A stretch of DNA of 46,167 bases from the NCBI GenBank assembly GCA_021805985.1, contig JAJZDN010000027.1:1-46167 (forward strand), given 5' to 3'. The notes under the pieces were generated by a model. The model had not been told where the DNA came from. It saw only the letters and a list, made by a program, of their open reading frames with translations, and searched no databases. The position numbers were made by a program, and so were the translations under genes. Position 1 is the first letter of the stretch. Each line of letters begins with the position of its first letter. Positions 16,854 to 25,689 of this stretch are shown in pieces. Source of the stretch: Planctomycetota bacterium (GTDB lineage Bacteria; Planctomycetota; Phycisphaerae; WQYP01).

Positions 16854-17824
16854 CGCGGAACCTCAAGCGATTCCATGATCTGTCCCAAAACTTCCATTTT
16901 GCGCATGCCGGCCACTTCCGCATCGGCGGAAAGCGTGATGCGGTGGGCCAGCACCGGCTCGGCCAAGCGGGCGATATCATCCGGCGTGACAAAATCGCGG
17001 CCATGAATCAGCGCCCAGGCCTTGCTGCAGGTAAGCAGGGCGATTGAAGCCCGCGGTCCGCCGCCCAGCACAATGGATTCATGCTTTCGCGTGGCCCGTA
17101 CCAGCGACATGAGATATTCCAGAATGGCCGGTTCCACACGGACAATCGCCAGGGTATCCCGCGCGGTGGTAAGTTGATCGACCGTCAGCACCGCGGTAAC
17201 GCCGGAGGTTTCCAGGCGGTCCGGCGGATGGCCTTGATCAATGGCATTGAGCAGGTCGCGCTCGGAAACATCGTCCGGATAGTCCACAGGAATTTTTAAC
17301 AGGAACCGATCCTGCTGGGCTTCGGGCAAGGGGTAAGTGCCTTCAAATTCCACCGGATTCTGTGTGGCAAACACCGTGAACACGGGCGAAAGCAAATGCC
17401 GCTGACCGTCAATGGTCACGTGCCGCTCGCTCATGGCTTCCAGAAGCGCGGACTGTGTTTTGGCGGGTGCCCGGTTGATTTCATCCGCCAGCAGCAGATC
17501 GGTGAAGATCGGGCCTTCATGGAGATGAAATTCATTGGAGCCGGGCGTAAACACCGTGGTGCCCAAAATATCTGACGGCATAAGATCGGGCGTGAATTGC
17601 ACGCGCTTGGCCCGGCAGGAAAGCGTCAGGGCCAGAGTGCGCACGCTTAACGTTTTGGCGGTTCCCGGCACGCCTTCCAGCAGCGCGTGGCCACCGGCCA
17701 GCAGTGCCGTGAGCATCATATCAATGAGTGATTCCTGGCCGCGGATGACTTTCTTTATCTCCGCCCGCCCGGCGTCCAGCGACTCGATGGTTTGCCGCAG
17801 CTTGGGTTCGTGAATGTCCGCCAT
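16850..17824 (-). CDS. MoxR-family AAA+ ATPase
   Basis: A 324-residue AAA+ protein: Walker A GVPGTAKT (51-58), Walker B LLLADE (110-115), sensor 1 in [19 protein letters not shown] and a C-terminal lid ending near [16 protein letters not shown]. MoxR ATPases act as chaperones for VWA partners, here probably the DUF58 protein just downstream. The ATG at 17824 has AAGGAG 8 nt upstream and is preferred over the in-frame TTG at 17842. The gene overlaps the end of the upstream DUF4350 gene by about 100 nt. Confidence 0.94.
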   Translation of the reverse strand: MADIHEPKLRQTIESLDAGRAEIKKVIRGQESLIDMMLTALLAGGHALLEGVPGTAKTLSVRTLALTLSCRAKRVQFTPDLMPSDILGTTVFTPGSNEFHLHEGPIFTDLLLADEINRAPAKTQSALLEAMSERHVTIDGQRHLLSPVFTVFATQNPVEFEGTYPLPEAQQDRFLLKIPVDYPDDVSERDLLNAIDQGHPPDRLETSGVTAVLTVDQLTTARDTLAIVRVEPAILEYLMSLVRATRKHESIVLGGGPRASIALLTCSKAWALIHGRDFVTPDDIARLAEPVLAHRITLSADAEVAGMRKMEVLGQIMESLEVPR

Positions 17825-19178
17825 CAGTGATCTCCTTAGCAAGTTGCCATGATTGTGTCATTAAATCCGCAAAGATGCGTTCCGCAGCAGAATGCCGCCG
17901 TTTTAGCTCTCCTGAACCCGCCTGCAAATTCTGCTGGACCGCTTGCTGGCGGCCGGTTAATACGCGCCAGCCCTGAACGATGGAGTCCGGCTGCTTTTTT
18001 ATCTTTTCCGCAATCTGATCCGGGCGGCAGCGTAACGCCAGCGCCAGGCGATGCGCTATTTCCTGGTTGACCCGTTGAAATATCTCCGAATCCGAAAGTG
18101 AATTTTCATAGAGTCGCCCCAGCATGGCAATGTGTTCCAAACTGGAGCGAGCCATGGCTTTACGTGCATTCCCACGGACCGCTGGATACCCCCGGCAACT
18201 CAAGGCATACGCCATTAAAAGCAGAAATAACTGCAGCAGGGCCGGCAACAGGCCGTAACGCCGAAGAATATCCAGCGTAGTATAGTTATGGCCGATTCCC
18301 AAACTCCACTGATCAAGAATAACCGGCTGATTTCCGATGATGGCTCGCAGAAAATCCAGATTACCCGCATGGCCGATGCCTCCATTAAGAATTGGCCACG
18401 GCGAACCGACGAGAATCACATGGCCCTTGCCCAGGGACCTTTCAATGGCAACCGGCCCGGATTTAGCTTTGGCCAATATCCGCCAATGCTTGGCCTTTTT
18501 TGGAATAATCAGATAAGCGGTTGCTAATAACTGCAGTTTGCGTCTCCGGGCGGGTACTGGGGCACCCGGCGCGGAGGAATAATTCCACCGTACATTACGT
18601 ATCCAGCGTTTGAGCTTTTTCGGGCTGTCCCCGTTTTGCATAACCGTTAGCCACTTGGGGAAAATACTGGGCATCCGCAGGCGAATATGCCGCAGTTTTC
18701 TTTGATGCTCTCCGCGTTTTTTCTTTTCTGCCTTTTTTGTCTTGTGTGGATGTTTATCGGATCGCAGTGCACTGGCCAATCCAAGAATACGCAGGTTGAA
18801 ATGCTGGGTTAAGGCGGTGGCATTTTGCGTGAAGTCGATAAGTGTGTTGCCGGCAGCAATCCACCGCAGCAACTGCGGATTGTAATGTTTTCCGGTGGAA
18901 TAATTTTCCAACATGCCCGATTCATAGGGCGGGGTTACATTCAACAATACACCGGTGGCGTTGTGCGGCAGAATGGGATGCGTTAAAAGGGTTACTTTCC
19001 GGCCAGACGCCTGGAGAAATCTTTCCAGCGCCGCCGAGCCGTAGGGGTCAAAACGATAGGCGCTATACAGTGGCATTTGGGCTGAACCGCGGGACGTAGT
19101 CCAAGCCACGCTGACCAGCAGCCAGAGGAACACCGCAATAAAGCCGCCAGCCAATACAGCAGGTAGAATTTTACGCAC
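17721..19178 (-). CDS. DUF4350 domain membrane protein
   Basis: A 485-residue protein with an N-terminal membrane helix (about 5-27), then the DUF4350 pattern [22 protein letters not shown] (39-60) of a GATase-like lumenal or periplasmic domain, and a second membrane helix ([17 protein letters not shown]) before a helical cytoplasmic tail. DUF4350 proteins are regular members of MoxR/DUF58 operons. The GTG at 19178 has GAGGA 7 nt upstream. The last 34 codons run into moxR in another frame, an overlap of 104 nt, longer than any other in the operon. Confidence 0.86.
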   Translation of the reverse strand: MRKILPAVLAGGFIAVFLWLLVSVAWTTSRGSAQMPLYSAYRFDPYGSAALERFLQASGRKVTLLTHPILPHNATGVLLNVTPPYESGMLENYSTGKHYNPQLLRWIAAGNTLIDFTQNATALTQHFNLRILGLASALRSDKHPHKTKKAEKKKRGEHQRKLRHIRLRMPSIFPKWLTVMQNGDSPKKLKRWIRNVRWNYSSAPGAPVPARRRKLQLLATAYLIIPKKAKHWRILAKAKSGPVAIERSLGKGHVILVGSPWPILNGGIGHAGNLDFLRAIIGNQPVILDQWSLGIGHNYTTLDILRRYGLLPALLQLFLLLMAYALSCRGYPAVRGNARKAMARSSLEHIAMLGRLYENSLSDSEIFQRVNQEIAHRLALALRCRPDQIAEKIKKQPDSIVQGWRVLTGRQQAVQQNLQAGSGELKRRHSAAERIFADLMTQSWQLAKEITDGGHSRTQAAANHRVAGRRAGGDKESHPRPGITH

Positions 19179-20052
19179 GCTTATCCTCCCCCACCTTGGG
19201 CGGTACGCCAGTCGAGCTTACACGATCTTGTTGTTCGTGCGGCACAATCAGGCTGCTGATCTGTTCACGCAAAACATCGGGGTTGATGTTGGGATAAAGC
19301 TTTCGGCCATACCAGACGTGATCAAATAAATCCGTTAATGATTCAAACAACGCACGGCGCGGCTTATCGCCATGAAAATCACGCACATAGTGCCAGTTGG
19401 TGTGGTTGCGGCGGAATCGGATTTTTCCGGTTTCATGCAGGCCTGCCAGCAGAGACAAATACATGGCCCGATACATGGCGCGAAAATCGCCGTCGCCGTG
19501 GAATTGTCGCGCGGCGCGCATCCAGGAATCGCTGGCCATCGCCAAGGCGTCGCCTTGTTCCATCGCCTGCTTAATTTTTTCCCGGCTCAGCAGCCCATCA
19601 GCCGTAGCCGCCGCCGTTTTTCCCAAGGCTTGCCAGCGGAAAAGCACCATCACAATGCCCGCTACCAGCGCAATACCCACCACCACGGCCACGATTTCCA
19701 AAACGCTGGCAAATGAAAGACCCGTCGCTGCGGCACGATGCCCGTGCAACGCTGTGTGTTTGTGAGGATGAAAATAATGGCCCAGCCATTTCATCAGTCG
19801 GTCCCATTGCCCGCTGATGGAATCCCATAACGGATTTTTCGCCCGCGTGATTCGGTGATGTTCGCGCAGTCGCCATTGCTGGAAAGGGGGTTGTGCCAGA
19901 ATTTGCCGCAACTGCTGGTGCGGATGATTGAGAATATTTCCCGCCGGCCTGGCGGCAGGCATACCGCCTCCTGCTGCAGTTGCCGCCGGCACTGCACTGG
20001 AAAGCAGCAGGAAGCACAGACAAGGCAGGATTAACAGCGGGACGAACTTCAT
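19171..20052 (-). CDS. DUF4129 domain protein
   Basis: A 293-residue protein: signal peptide (about 1-26, ending near AVPAATAAG), an extracytoplasmic stretch, one membrane helix (VLEIVAVVVGIALVAGIVMVL, about 116-136) and a C-terminal DUF4129 domain with YRAMYLSLLAGLHETGKIRF and NWHYVRDF. DUF4129 is found at the C-terminus of transglutaminase-like proteins in MoxR operons. It overlaps the next gene by 8 nt and the previous one by 4 nt, so the operon is tightly coupled. Confidence 0.85.
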   Translation of the reverse strand: MKFVPLLILPCLCFLLLSSAVPAATAAGGGMPAARPAGNILNHPHQQLRQILAQPPFQQWRLREHHRITRAKNPLWDSISGQWDRLMKWLGHYFHPHKHTALHGHRAAATGLSFASVLEIVAVVVGIALVAGIVMVLFRWQALGKTAAATADGLLSREKIKQAMEQGDALAMASDSWMRAARQFHGDGDFRAMYRAMYLSLLAGLHETGKIRFRRNHTNWHYVRDFHGDKPRRALFESLTDLFDHVWYGRKLYPNINPDVLREQISSLIVPHEQQDRVSSTGVPPKVGEDKRA

Positions 20053-20846
20053 GCGGCCTTCCCCCGCAAAGCGTTAAGCTGAAACTGAATGTCCGCCCCG
20101 GTATGGCGTGATTGCACATGATAAAACTGAATCACAGAACTGCTGTGCCAAAGCAGGTCAAATCCCATCCACATAAATAGGCCAATACCCAGTTCCAGTG
20201 CCGAGCTGCGCAACAGCAGTTGCAGCCGCAGATCCGAGATTCCGGCGAATGACGGGATCACTGTATTCGCCAATAGATGCAGTGTTCCAAGGATGCCAAT
20301 ATATACCACCAACAATGTCAGAAGCACCGCTAGAAGCTGCCGCCAGGTACTCGGTGCAGTCAGGGCGGTCCAGATGGGTTGGAATACATGTTTAAAGGAA
20401 ATCGTCGGGGCGTCCAGCAGGCTGGGTGCGGCCAGGGCACCAAGGATAATGGCAGGAAGCCCCGGTGCCAGCAGCAGCCAACAGCCCCACAAGGCCCACG
20501 CCGCCAGAGTAACGCGGAGGATAATTAGGGGAAACAAACGCCGCAGAAGCAATCGACCATCGGTTTTCCCGGTAATCGCCCAGCGGACGCGCTGCTGAAT
20601 CAGCGCCAGAATACTCCACCGCCACAGCATGGCCGGAAGCAGGAACCATCCGTAGCTTGCGGCATTGCTGGGCCGATGTATGGCGATGTCCCCAATGATG
20701 GGAAGCATCAACAGGGCGGTCGGAGCAACCGCCAGAACATACATCGGCAAAACCCACGCGCCATGCGCGCGGATAAATTCCAGTCCCGCATCCATCGCAC
20801 CGGCAAAATCGCCGTTGGATTGCAAATCAATGCTTTCCCGCGCCAT
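20049..20846 (-). CDS. Multi-pass membrane protein of the MoxR operon
   Basis: A 265-residue protein with about five or six membrane segments (for example ILRVTLAAWALWGCWLLLA and LLAVLLTLLVVYIGILGTLH) after a soluble N-terminus (ESIDLQSNGDFAGAMDAGLEFI). I do not recognise a precise family; genes of this shape are common partners of DUF4129/DUF58 modules. GGAG lies upstream of the ATG, and the end overlaps the DUF4129 start by 4 nt. Confidence 0.8.
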   Translation of the reverse strand: MARESIDLQSNGDFAGAMDAGLEFIRAHGAWVLPMYVLAVAPTALLMLPIIGDIAIHRPSNAASYGWFLLPAMLWRWSILALIQQRVRWAITGKTDGRLLLRRLFPLIILRVTLAAWALWGCWLLLAPGLPAIILGALAAPSLLDAPTISFKHVFQPIWTALTAPSTWRQLLAVLLTLLVVYIGILGTLHLLANTVIPSFAGISDLRLQLLLRSSALELGIGLFMWMGFDLLWHSSSVIQFYHVQSRHTGADIQFQLNALRGKAA

Positions 20847-20849
20847 CCA

Positions 20850-21140
20850 TCAGCTCCGCAATCCCATAAAAGATATCATCGCCCGCAAACCCAGGTAAAT
20901 CAGTAACACGGATACCGGGCTTAGCAGCGTACCGAGAATTAACCAGCTTCGGCCCCGCCACCCGTGCCGTCTATTTTCCGCGTTGCGTCGGGCTTGCAGA
21001 ATTCGCAAGCCCTCACGCGAATAGTTCACACCCTCATAACGGGTGGAACATTCTTCGCAAATGGCCTGGCCGGTAATAACACAAATTCCAATCGCCAACC
21101 GATCGGGGTGATTCAGGCAGAATGTTTTTTTCAAGGCCAT
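20850..21140 (-). CDS. Small membrane protein with a B-box-like Cys/His cluster
   Basis: From the ATG at 21140 the product is 96 residues: KTFCLNHPDRLAIGICVITGQAICEECSTR at the N-terminus, where Cys8, His11, Cys20, Cys28 and Cys31 could bind zinc as in B-box-like N-termini of bacterial membrane proteins, then one membrane segment (SWLILGTLLSPVSVLLIYLGLRAM). The frame is open upstream to 21245, but a GGGGT site and the motif position favour the inner start. It is the first gene of the MoxR operon, 3 nt before its neighbour. Confidence 0.72.
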   Translation of the reverse strand: MALKKTFCLNHPDRLAIGICVITGQAICEECSTRYEGVNYSREGLRILQARRNAENRRHGWRGRSWLILGTLLSPVSVLLIYLGLRAMISFMGLRS

Positions 21141-21327
21141 GTTTTCAGTACCCCGCGACGCGCAAAACTGCAACTTTTTGGAATCATACCATCGGTAGAT
21201 CATTTGGCGTAGTGGAGAGCGGTTTTTTGCGCGAAGGGCATCCAAAATCTGGCGTTGGAAGTTTTTGTATGCTACACTTCCGTCGCTGGGTATGCTGGCG
21301 AAAGCCGATGTCTCGGGAGGTTAGCGG

Positions 21328-22548
21328 ATGGCTATTTCGACGGCTGGCGGCCCACCCGTCATTGAGGAGCGTGGTGGTGTCACGCGCTACATTTTTCCCA
21401 ACGTCCACATGACGAATATGCTGCTTCACTACGCCAGTTTCGGCTTTAACGGGCTTCTGATTTCGGAGTTTTTATTCTTCAAGGCCTTCAGGGCCTCCGA
21501 CATCTGCGGCCCGCGCACACAGATCTTGATTTACGCGGCAACTATATTGATGATTTTCCTCACAGCCGTCCTAAAGTCCACTATTGGCAAGGCTGTCGTT
21601 ACCGTGTCAGATTATGGCGTGATTTTGCAGTTGGGACCGCGGGCCTTTAGCTCCCCGATCCGCGTGCCTTGCCAGGACATTCTTCAGGTGATGTTCACGC
21701 CGAGACCTCCAGCCGCTACTCCAAAAACAGTAAAAACGACCAACACGTCAGCACTTTCAGAACTGGGCGCAATTGTATTGCAAAGGCGCTCGGCGGCTCC
21801 CCTGGTGTTCGCCGATGGATACCCGTGTAGTTCCCTGCAACCACTTGTCACAGATATCGTAGATAGATTCAATATCACCGCTGATTGCACCCTTCCACCC
21901 GACCAACCGATTGCCCCCGGCAACACGCCGGCCCCACACGTCGACCCAGCATCGCCGTTGCGATTGAAACGGCGGTTGGAAAAGATGGATTATCCGATGG
22001 ATCCACTTGATGGACGCATCACCGTGGCGGGCAGTGACGACCTGCTTGCAATCAGGGTACGTCGGGTGTCAGCGTTTTGGCGGCCCGTGAGCCTGATGGC
22101 GACAGGCTTATTATTTGCGCCGATGGCTTGCTTCTTGATTTTCGACGGAATTCGCTACCTCTACATGGCATTAACAGGTCCATCGGGGTCATTTCTTTGC
22201 GCAAAGACCGGCACATGTCTCCTCTTGTTGTTTATTTCTTCCGCAATACTTTTGGTAATTATTTTGGCCGCGGTTAAGACAACGACCATCGTAGCCGACC
22301 GGGAAAAGCTGGCCGTGCAAACCTCCTGGGGATGGTTAAAGCGGCGGAGGGAATTCCCGGCGGAAGGAATTTCCAGCTTTGGTGTCGGCGAAGAACTCGT
22401 CCAAACAGCATACGGCGAAGTTGTTGCGCCTTGCCTGTACGTCGAACACTATGCCGGCACCACCAGCACGATTCTGGCGACAGTCCGCCTTCCCCACCCG
22501 CAACTTGGATCCATCGCAACCATGTTGCGGACATTCTACAAGCGATGA
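21328..22548 (+). CDS. Hypothetical multi-pass membrane protein
   Basis: A 406-residue protein with GGGAGG 8 nt before its ATG. Two membrane segments occur near the N-terminus (LLHYASFGFNGLLISEFLFF and ILIYAATILMIFLTAVL) and two in the middle (SLMATGLLFAPMACFLIFDG and CLLLLFISSAILLVIILAAV), each pair followed by a PH-like soluble stretch, a layout similar to the 13241 protein. The family is unknown. It is divergent from the MoxR operon with about 190 nt between starts. Confidence 0.75.
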   Translation: MAISTAGGPPVIEERGGVTRYIFPNVHMTNMLLHYASFGFNGLLISEFLFFKAFRASDICGPRTQILIYAATILMIFLTAVLKSTIGKAVVTVSDYGVILQLGPRAFSSPIRVPCQDILQVMFTPRPPAATPKTVKTTNTSALSELGAIVLQRRSAAPLVFADGYPCSSLQPLVTDIVDRFNITADCTLPPDQPIAPGNTPAPHVDPASPLRLKRRLEKMDYPMDPLDGRITVAGSDDLLAIRVRRVSAFWRPVSLMATGLLFAPMACFLIFDGIRYLYMALTGPSGSFLCAKTGTCLLLLFISSAILLVIILAAVKTTTIVADREKLAVQTSWGWLKRRREFPAEGISSFGVGEELVQTAYGEVVAPCLYVEHYAGTTSTILATVRLPHPQLGSIATMLRTFYKR

Positions 22549-22625
22549 AAGGGCGTGAAGCGCGCTTCCATCTGAAGCCCAGCAAACGTCGACGGGCCGT
22601 TGTTTTGTGAAAAACACCAGCCGCA

Positions 22626-22658
22626 ACCGTAAGCAAAAACCGTAAGCAAAAACCGTAA
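22626..22658 (+). repeat. 13-nt tandem repeat, 2.5 copies
   Basis: The unit ACCGTAAGCAAAA occurs twice in full and once in part (ACCGTAA), directly before the REP pair. Confidence 0.7.
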
Positions 22659-22702
22659 CGCAGGCATCCTGCCTGCACCGGCAGGCGAGCCGCCTGCTGT
22701 AA
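22655..22702. repeat. REP pair (BIME-like), copy 1
   Basis: Two adjacent hairpins: GCAGGC-ATCCT-GCCTGC (22660-22676) and GCAGGCG-AGC-CGCCTGC (22681-22697), flanked by GTAA and TGTAA. A near-identical pair lies at 39785-39840. The pair directly precedes the RAYT transposase remnant, the usual arrangement for a transposase that mobilises REPs. Confidence 0.72.
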
Positions 22703-22719
22703 GGAATAATCCGCTTCAA

Positions 22720-23072
22720 AAACGAGGGTGGCACGCGCGCGGCTATCTGCCGCACTGGGACCTCGGGAATCGGCCGGTTCATTTGGTTTTGCGTTTGTGT
22801 GACAGTCTGCCACAGCATCTCCTGGCACAATGGGAGAACGAACTCCATGGTTCACCTGATGCAACAGACAAGCGTCGGCAGCACATTGAAGCCGCATTGG
22901 ATCAGGGCATCGGCAACTGTTGGTTGCGGCAGGCCGCCGTTGCCAGCCTCGTCGCCGAGGCTCTGGCGCATTTAGACGGACAACGCTACCAACTCCACGC
23001 GTGGGTTATTATGCCCAACCACGTACACGTTCTGATAACCACCATGGCTGCGGCAGCCCTCGCGGAGATTGA
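22720..23072 (+). pseudogene. RAYT (REP-associated Y1) transposase, truncated
   Basis: The frame reads RGWHARGYLPHWD at the start, which matches the usual RAYT N-terminus, and contains the HUH motif in WVIMPNHVHVLI at about 23003-23038. The family cuts single strands at REP sequences with a Tyr and two His. No standard start codon lies ahead of the homologous part, and the similarity stops near ALAEI at about 23070, where the next 40 nt are followed by the end of the convergent SUF gene. The catalytic Tyr region is therefore missing. The longer reading frame to 23322 beyond that point is a shadow of the SufT-like gene. Confidence 0.72.
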
Positions 23073-23105
23073 GCCTTGCATACGCCGTGCCGGCACCCCG
23101 CGCGA

Positions 23106-23810
23106 TTACAGCAATCCAAGTTGCAGCAGGGCCGCATCGGACATGCGGTCTTTGCTCCAGGCCGGTTCCCAGACCAGATTCACCTTGGCCGACTTTACAT
23201 CTTCCACGCTTTCCACCGCCTGTTGCACGGCGGGCGGCATGGAGCCGGCGACGGGGCAACCGGGGGCGGTGAGCGTCATGTCCACGATGACGTGCTTTTC
23301 CGCGGATATGTCAATGCGATAAATCAGGCCCAGGTCATAAATGTTTACTGGAATCTCAGGATCAAAAATGCTCCGCAATTTTTCCACAATGGACGCTTCC
23401 AGAACCTTGTTCTCCAGGGCGTCGGTAATGGTGGTGCCGGTATGGGCTTCCGCCGAGCCGGAGGATGCTGTCGGTGCCAGTGATGTCGCAGCAGCCGAGG
23501 TATTTACGGGCAGTTTTACCGCGTGCGGATTATTGAAGACAAACCCGCGACCGGAGGGCGCATCCCGAAAATCAATTTCTGTGCCATCCAAACTCGGAAA
23601 ACTCATCGGATCAGCGACAATGGTGGTCTCCATAGACTGCCCCACCACGTCATCCTCATGCCGCACTTCCGTGAGATCCAGCAGATAATTAAATCCCTGA
23701 GCGTTGCGGCCTTTGATACCGACGCGCAAAACAGCCTTGTCTCCCATCCCTTGGTCCTTGAGAATCTTTTTAATTTCCGCGGCCGCGATTTCTGTTAATG
23801 TAATGGGCAT
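23106..23810 (-). CDS. HesB-like/SufT (DUF59) fusion protein of the SUF operon
   Basis: A 234-residue fusion. Residues 2-103 follow the HesB/IscA fold (ITLTEIAAAEIKKILKDQG, FPSLDGTEIDFRDAPSGRGF, VFNNPHA), but the three cluster-binding cysteines are absent: the first position reads GRNAQGFNY and the C-terminal CGCG is replaced by VKLPVNT. After an Ala/Ser/Thr linker (105-127) comes a MIP18/DUF59 domain (128-222) with DPEIPVNIYDLGLIY and TAPGCP (Cys185), as in SufT, a factor of Fe-S protein maturation. It is the last gene after sufU, in the same orientation. I infer a carrier or adaptor that no longer holds a cluster on the HesB half. Confidence 0.88.
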   Translation of the reverse strand: MPITLTEIAAAEIKKILKDQGMGDKAVLRVGIKGRNAQGFNYLLDLTEVRHEDDVVGQSMETTIVADPMSFPSLDGTEIDFRDAPSGRGFVFNNPHAVKLPVNTSAAATSLAPTASSGSAEAHTGTTITDALENKVLEASIVEKLRSIFDPEIPVNIYDLGLIYRIDISAEKHVIVDMTLTAPGCPVAGSMPPAVQQAVESVEDVKSAKVNLVWEPAWSKDRMSDAALLQLGLL

Positions 23811-23968
23811 CGATTATCCTTTGATTTAGTACGCAGAAGTTAGGAGTTAGGAGTTAGAATTATGAGCGGCCCGCGGGGCCGAAGCTTTGGGAGCTGTGCG
23901 GTTATTTGCAAATTACCAAGGCATAGTCAAACAGCAATTCTTCTAACTTCTAACTCCTAGCTCCTTTT
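23811..23968. repeat. Inverted heptad-repeat arrays between sufU and the fusion gene
   Basis: At 23836-23860 AGTTAGG is repeated in tandem, and at 23938-23966 its complement (CTTCTAAC, TAACTCC) recurs, so the two arrays face each other around about 80 nt of non-coding DNA. A third array lies at 42660-42690. They resemble the short tandem heptamer repeats known from cyanobacteria. No gene is visible here. Confidence 0.6.
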
Positions 23969-24421
23969 TCATTCTGTGGAAACCGGAGCATCCTGATTTT
24001 TAATGGCGGCCTGAAGCGTATGCCATGGCAACGTGGCACACTTCACCCGCACGGGAAATTCCCGCACCCCGGAAAATACCGCCAACTTATTCAATGCCTC
24101 CAGATCCGGTTCCTGATCCATGGGGCTGGTAAGCATGGTATGAAACAACTCAAACAACGGCTGTGCTTCGGCCAGGGTTTTTCCCTTCAGCGCTTCAGTC
24201 ATCATGGAAGCGGAAGCGGTGGAAATGGCGCAACCATTCCCAGTGAAGCTTATGTCTTCGATGATGCCGGCGTTTAATTTCAGGAAAAGCTTGATATTAT
24301 CGCCGCAAAGCCGATTGTGGCCGTCGGCAGTCGAAGTTGCGTCCGGCATTTCATGCTTGTTGCGCGGTTTGCGCGTATGGTCAAGAATCGTCTGCTGGTA
24401 AAGATCACGCAGGTCGGACAT
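23969..24421 (-). CDS. sufU: SufU-type Fe-S cluster scaffold / sulfur transfer protein
   Basis: A 150-residue SufU with the zinc/sulfur site residues Cys39 and Asp41 (RLCGD), Cys64 (GNGCAIS) and Cys128 (VKCATL). SufU takes the persulfide from SufS and passes it on for cluster assembly on SufBCD. The ATG overlaps the sufS stop by one base (TGATG), so the two are coupled. The extra insertion (about residues 99-121, PMDQEPDLEALNKL) that separates SufU from IscU is present. Confidence 0.95.
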   Translation of the reverse strand: MSDLRDLYQQTILDHTRKPRNKHEMPDATSTADGHNRLCGDNIKLFLKLNAGIIEDISFTGNGCAISTASASMMTEALKGKTLAEAQPLFELFHTMLTSPMDQEPDLEALNKLAVFSGVREFPVRVKCATLPWHTLQAAIKNQDAPVSTE

Positions 24422-25689
24422 CAGCTGAATACCTCTTTGACTTTTTCAACGGCTGCCAACAGGCGGTCCACATCTTCCCGATTATTATAAAACGCCAGAG
24501 ATGCCCGTGCCGTTGCGGCAATATTGTAATGATCCATCAGAGGTTGGCAGCAATGATGCCCGGTGCGAATCGCCACGCCTTCGCCATCAACGATCGTGCC
24601 GATGTCATGGGGGTGAATATTCTCCATAACAAACGAGATCACCGCGGCTTTCTCCGGTGCGGTTCCAATAATATGTAACCCGGAAATTCGCTTTAACTGT
24701 TTGGTGGCATACAGCAGCAGATCATGTTCATATTCGGCGATGGCATCCATGCCAATGCCGCCAAGGTAATCAATCGCCACGCCCAAGCCAATTGCTCCAC
24801 TAATGTGCGGCGTGCCGGCCTCAAATTTATGCGGTATGTCATTCCAAGTTGATCCGGCAAAGCTCACCGTGCTGATCATGTCTCCGCCACCCTGATACGG
24901 CGGCATTTTTTCCAGCAGGGCAGCTTTGGCCCACAACACCCCGATGCCCGTGGGCGCATAAAGTTTGTGCCCTGAAAATACAAAAAAGTCGCACCCCATT
25001 TTCTGCACATCCACGGCCAGATGCGGAACAGATTGTGCACCATCAACAAGCACCGGAATACCGCGGGCTTTGGCCATAGCGACAATGCGTTCAATGGGGT
25101 TGATCGTGCCTAAGGCATTAGACACATGCGTAACAGCCACCAGACGTGTGCGGTCGGAAAGCAGTTGCGCGTAATGATCCAGCGACAATTCACCGCGCTG
25201 GGAAATGGAGATAACCTTGATAATCGCACCGGTCCGCTGGGCCAATAATTGCCATGGCACGATGTTGGAATGGTGTTCCATTTCCGAAAGAATTATTTCA
25301 TCTCCGGAATGGATATTTTCCATGCCCCAAGTGGCAGCCACCAGATTCACCGCTTCCGTGGCACCGCGGACAAATACAATTTCCCGCGCAGATGGGGCAT
25401 TGATAAATCGTGCAACTTTTTCCCGCGCGGCTTCATACGCGGCCGTGGCATCGACACTTAATTTATAAACGCCCCGGTGAATATTGGCGTTGTAATTTGT
25501 GTAATAGCGAGTTGTGGCGGCAATAACCGCCTGCGGCTTCTGGCTGGTGGCGGCATTGTCCAGATACACTAGCGGCTTTCCGTGTGATTGCGTCTGTAAA
25601 AGCGGAAAATCAGAACGGATGGCCGCACTATCAAACGCCGGTGCTTTGGCCGCTTTGGCAACTGCGGATTTGGTGGTTGTGGTGGTCAT
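24421..25689 (-). CDS. sufS: SufS cysteine desulfurase
   Basis: A 422-residue PLP enzyme that takes sulfur from cysteine. It has the PLP lysine in SGHKLYAPTG (Lys242), the catalytic Cys380 in RTGHHCCQP, and the conserved NAATSQKP and GATEAVNLVA segments. A Thr/Ala-rich N-terminal tail of about 20 residues precedes the enzyme. It overlaps sufD by 4 nt (ATGA) and sufU by 1 nt. Confidence 0.97.
   Translation of the reverse strand: MTTTTTKSAVAKAAKAPAFDSAAIRSDFPLLQTQSHGKPLVYLDNAATSQKPQAVIAATTRYYTNYNANIHRGVYKLSVDATAAYEAAREKVARFINAPSAREIVFVRGATEAVNLVAATWGMENIHSGDEIILSEMEHHSNIVPWQLLAQRTGAIIKVISISQRGELSLDHYAQLLSDRTRLVAVTHVSNALGTINPIERIVAMAKARGIPVLVDGAQSVPHLAVDVQKMGCDFFVFSGHKLYAPTGIGVLWAKAALLEKMPPYQGGGDMISTVSFAGSTWNDIPHKFEAGTPHISGAIGLGVAIDYLGGIGMDAIAEYEHDLLLYATKQLKRISGLHIIGTAPEKAAVISFVMENIHPHDIGTIVDGEGVAIRTGHHCCQPLMDHYNIAATARASLAFYNNREDVDRLLAAVEKVKEVFS

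Noticed and set aside
22783-23322. Full-length transposase frame to 23322
   Set aside because: RAYT similarity ends near 23070 and the rest is antisense to the SufT-like gene.
23811-23968. CRISPR array
   Set aside because: The heptads are contiguous 7-nt repeats with no spacers of regular length, and no cas gene is near.
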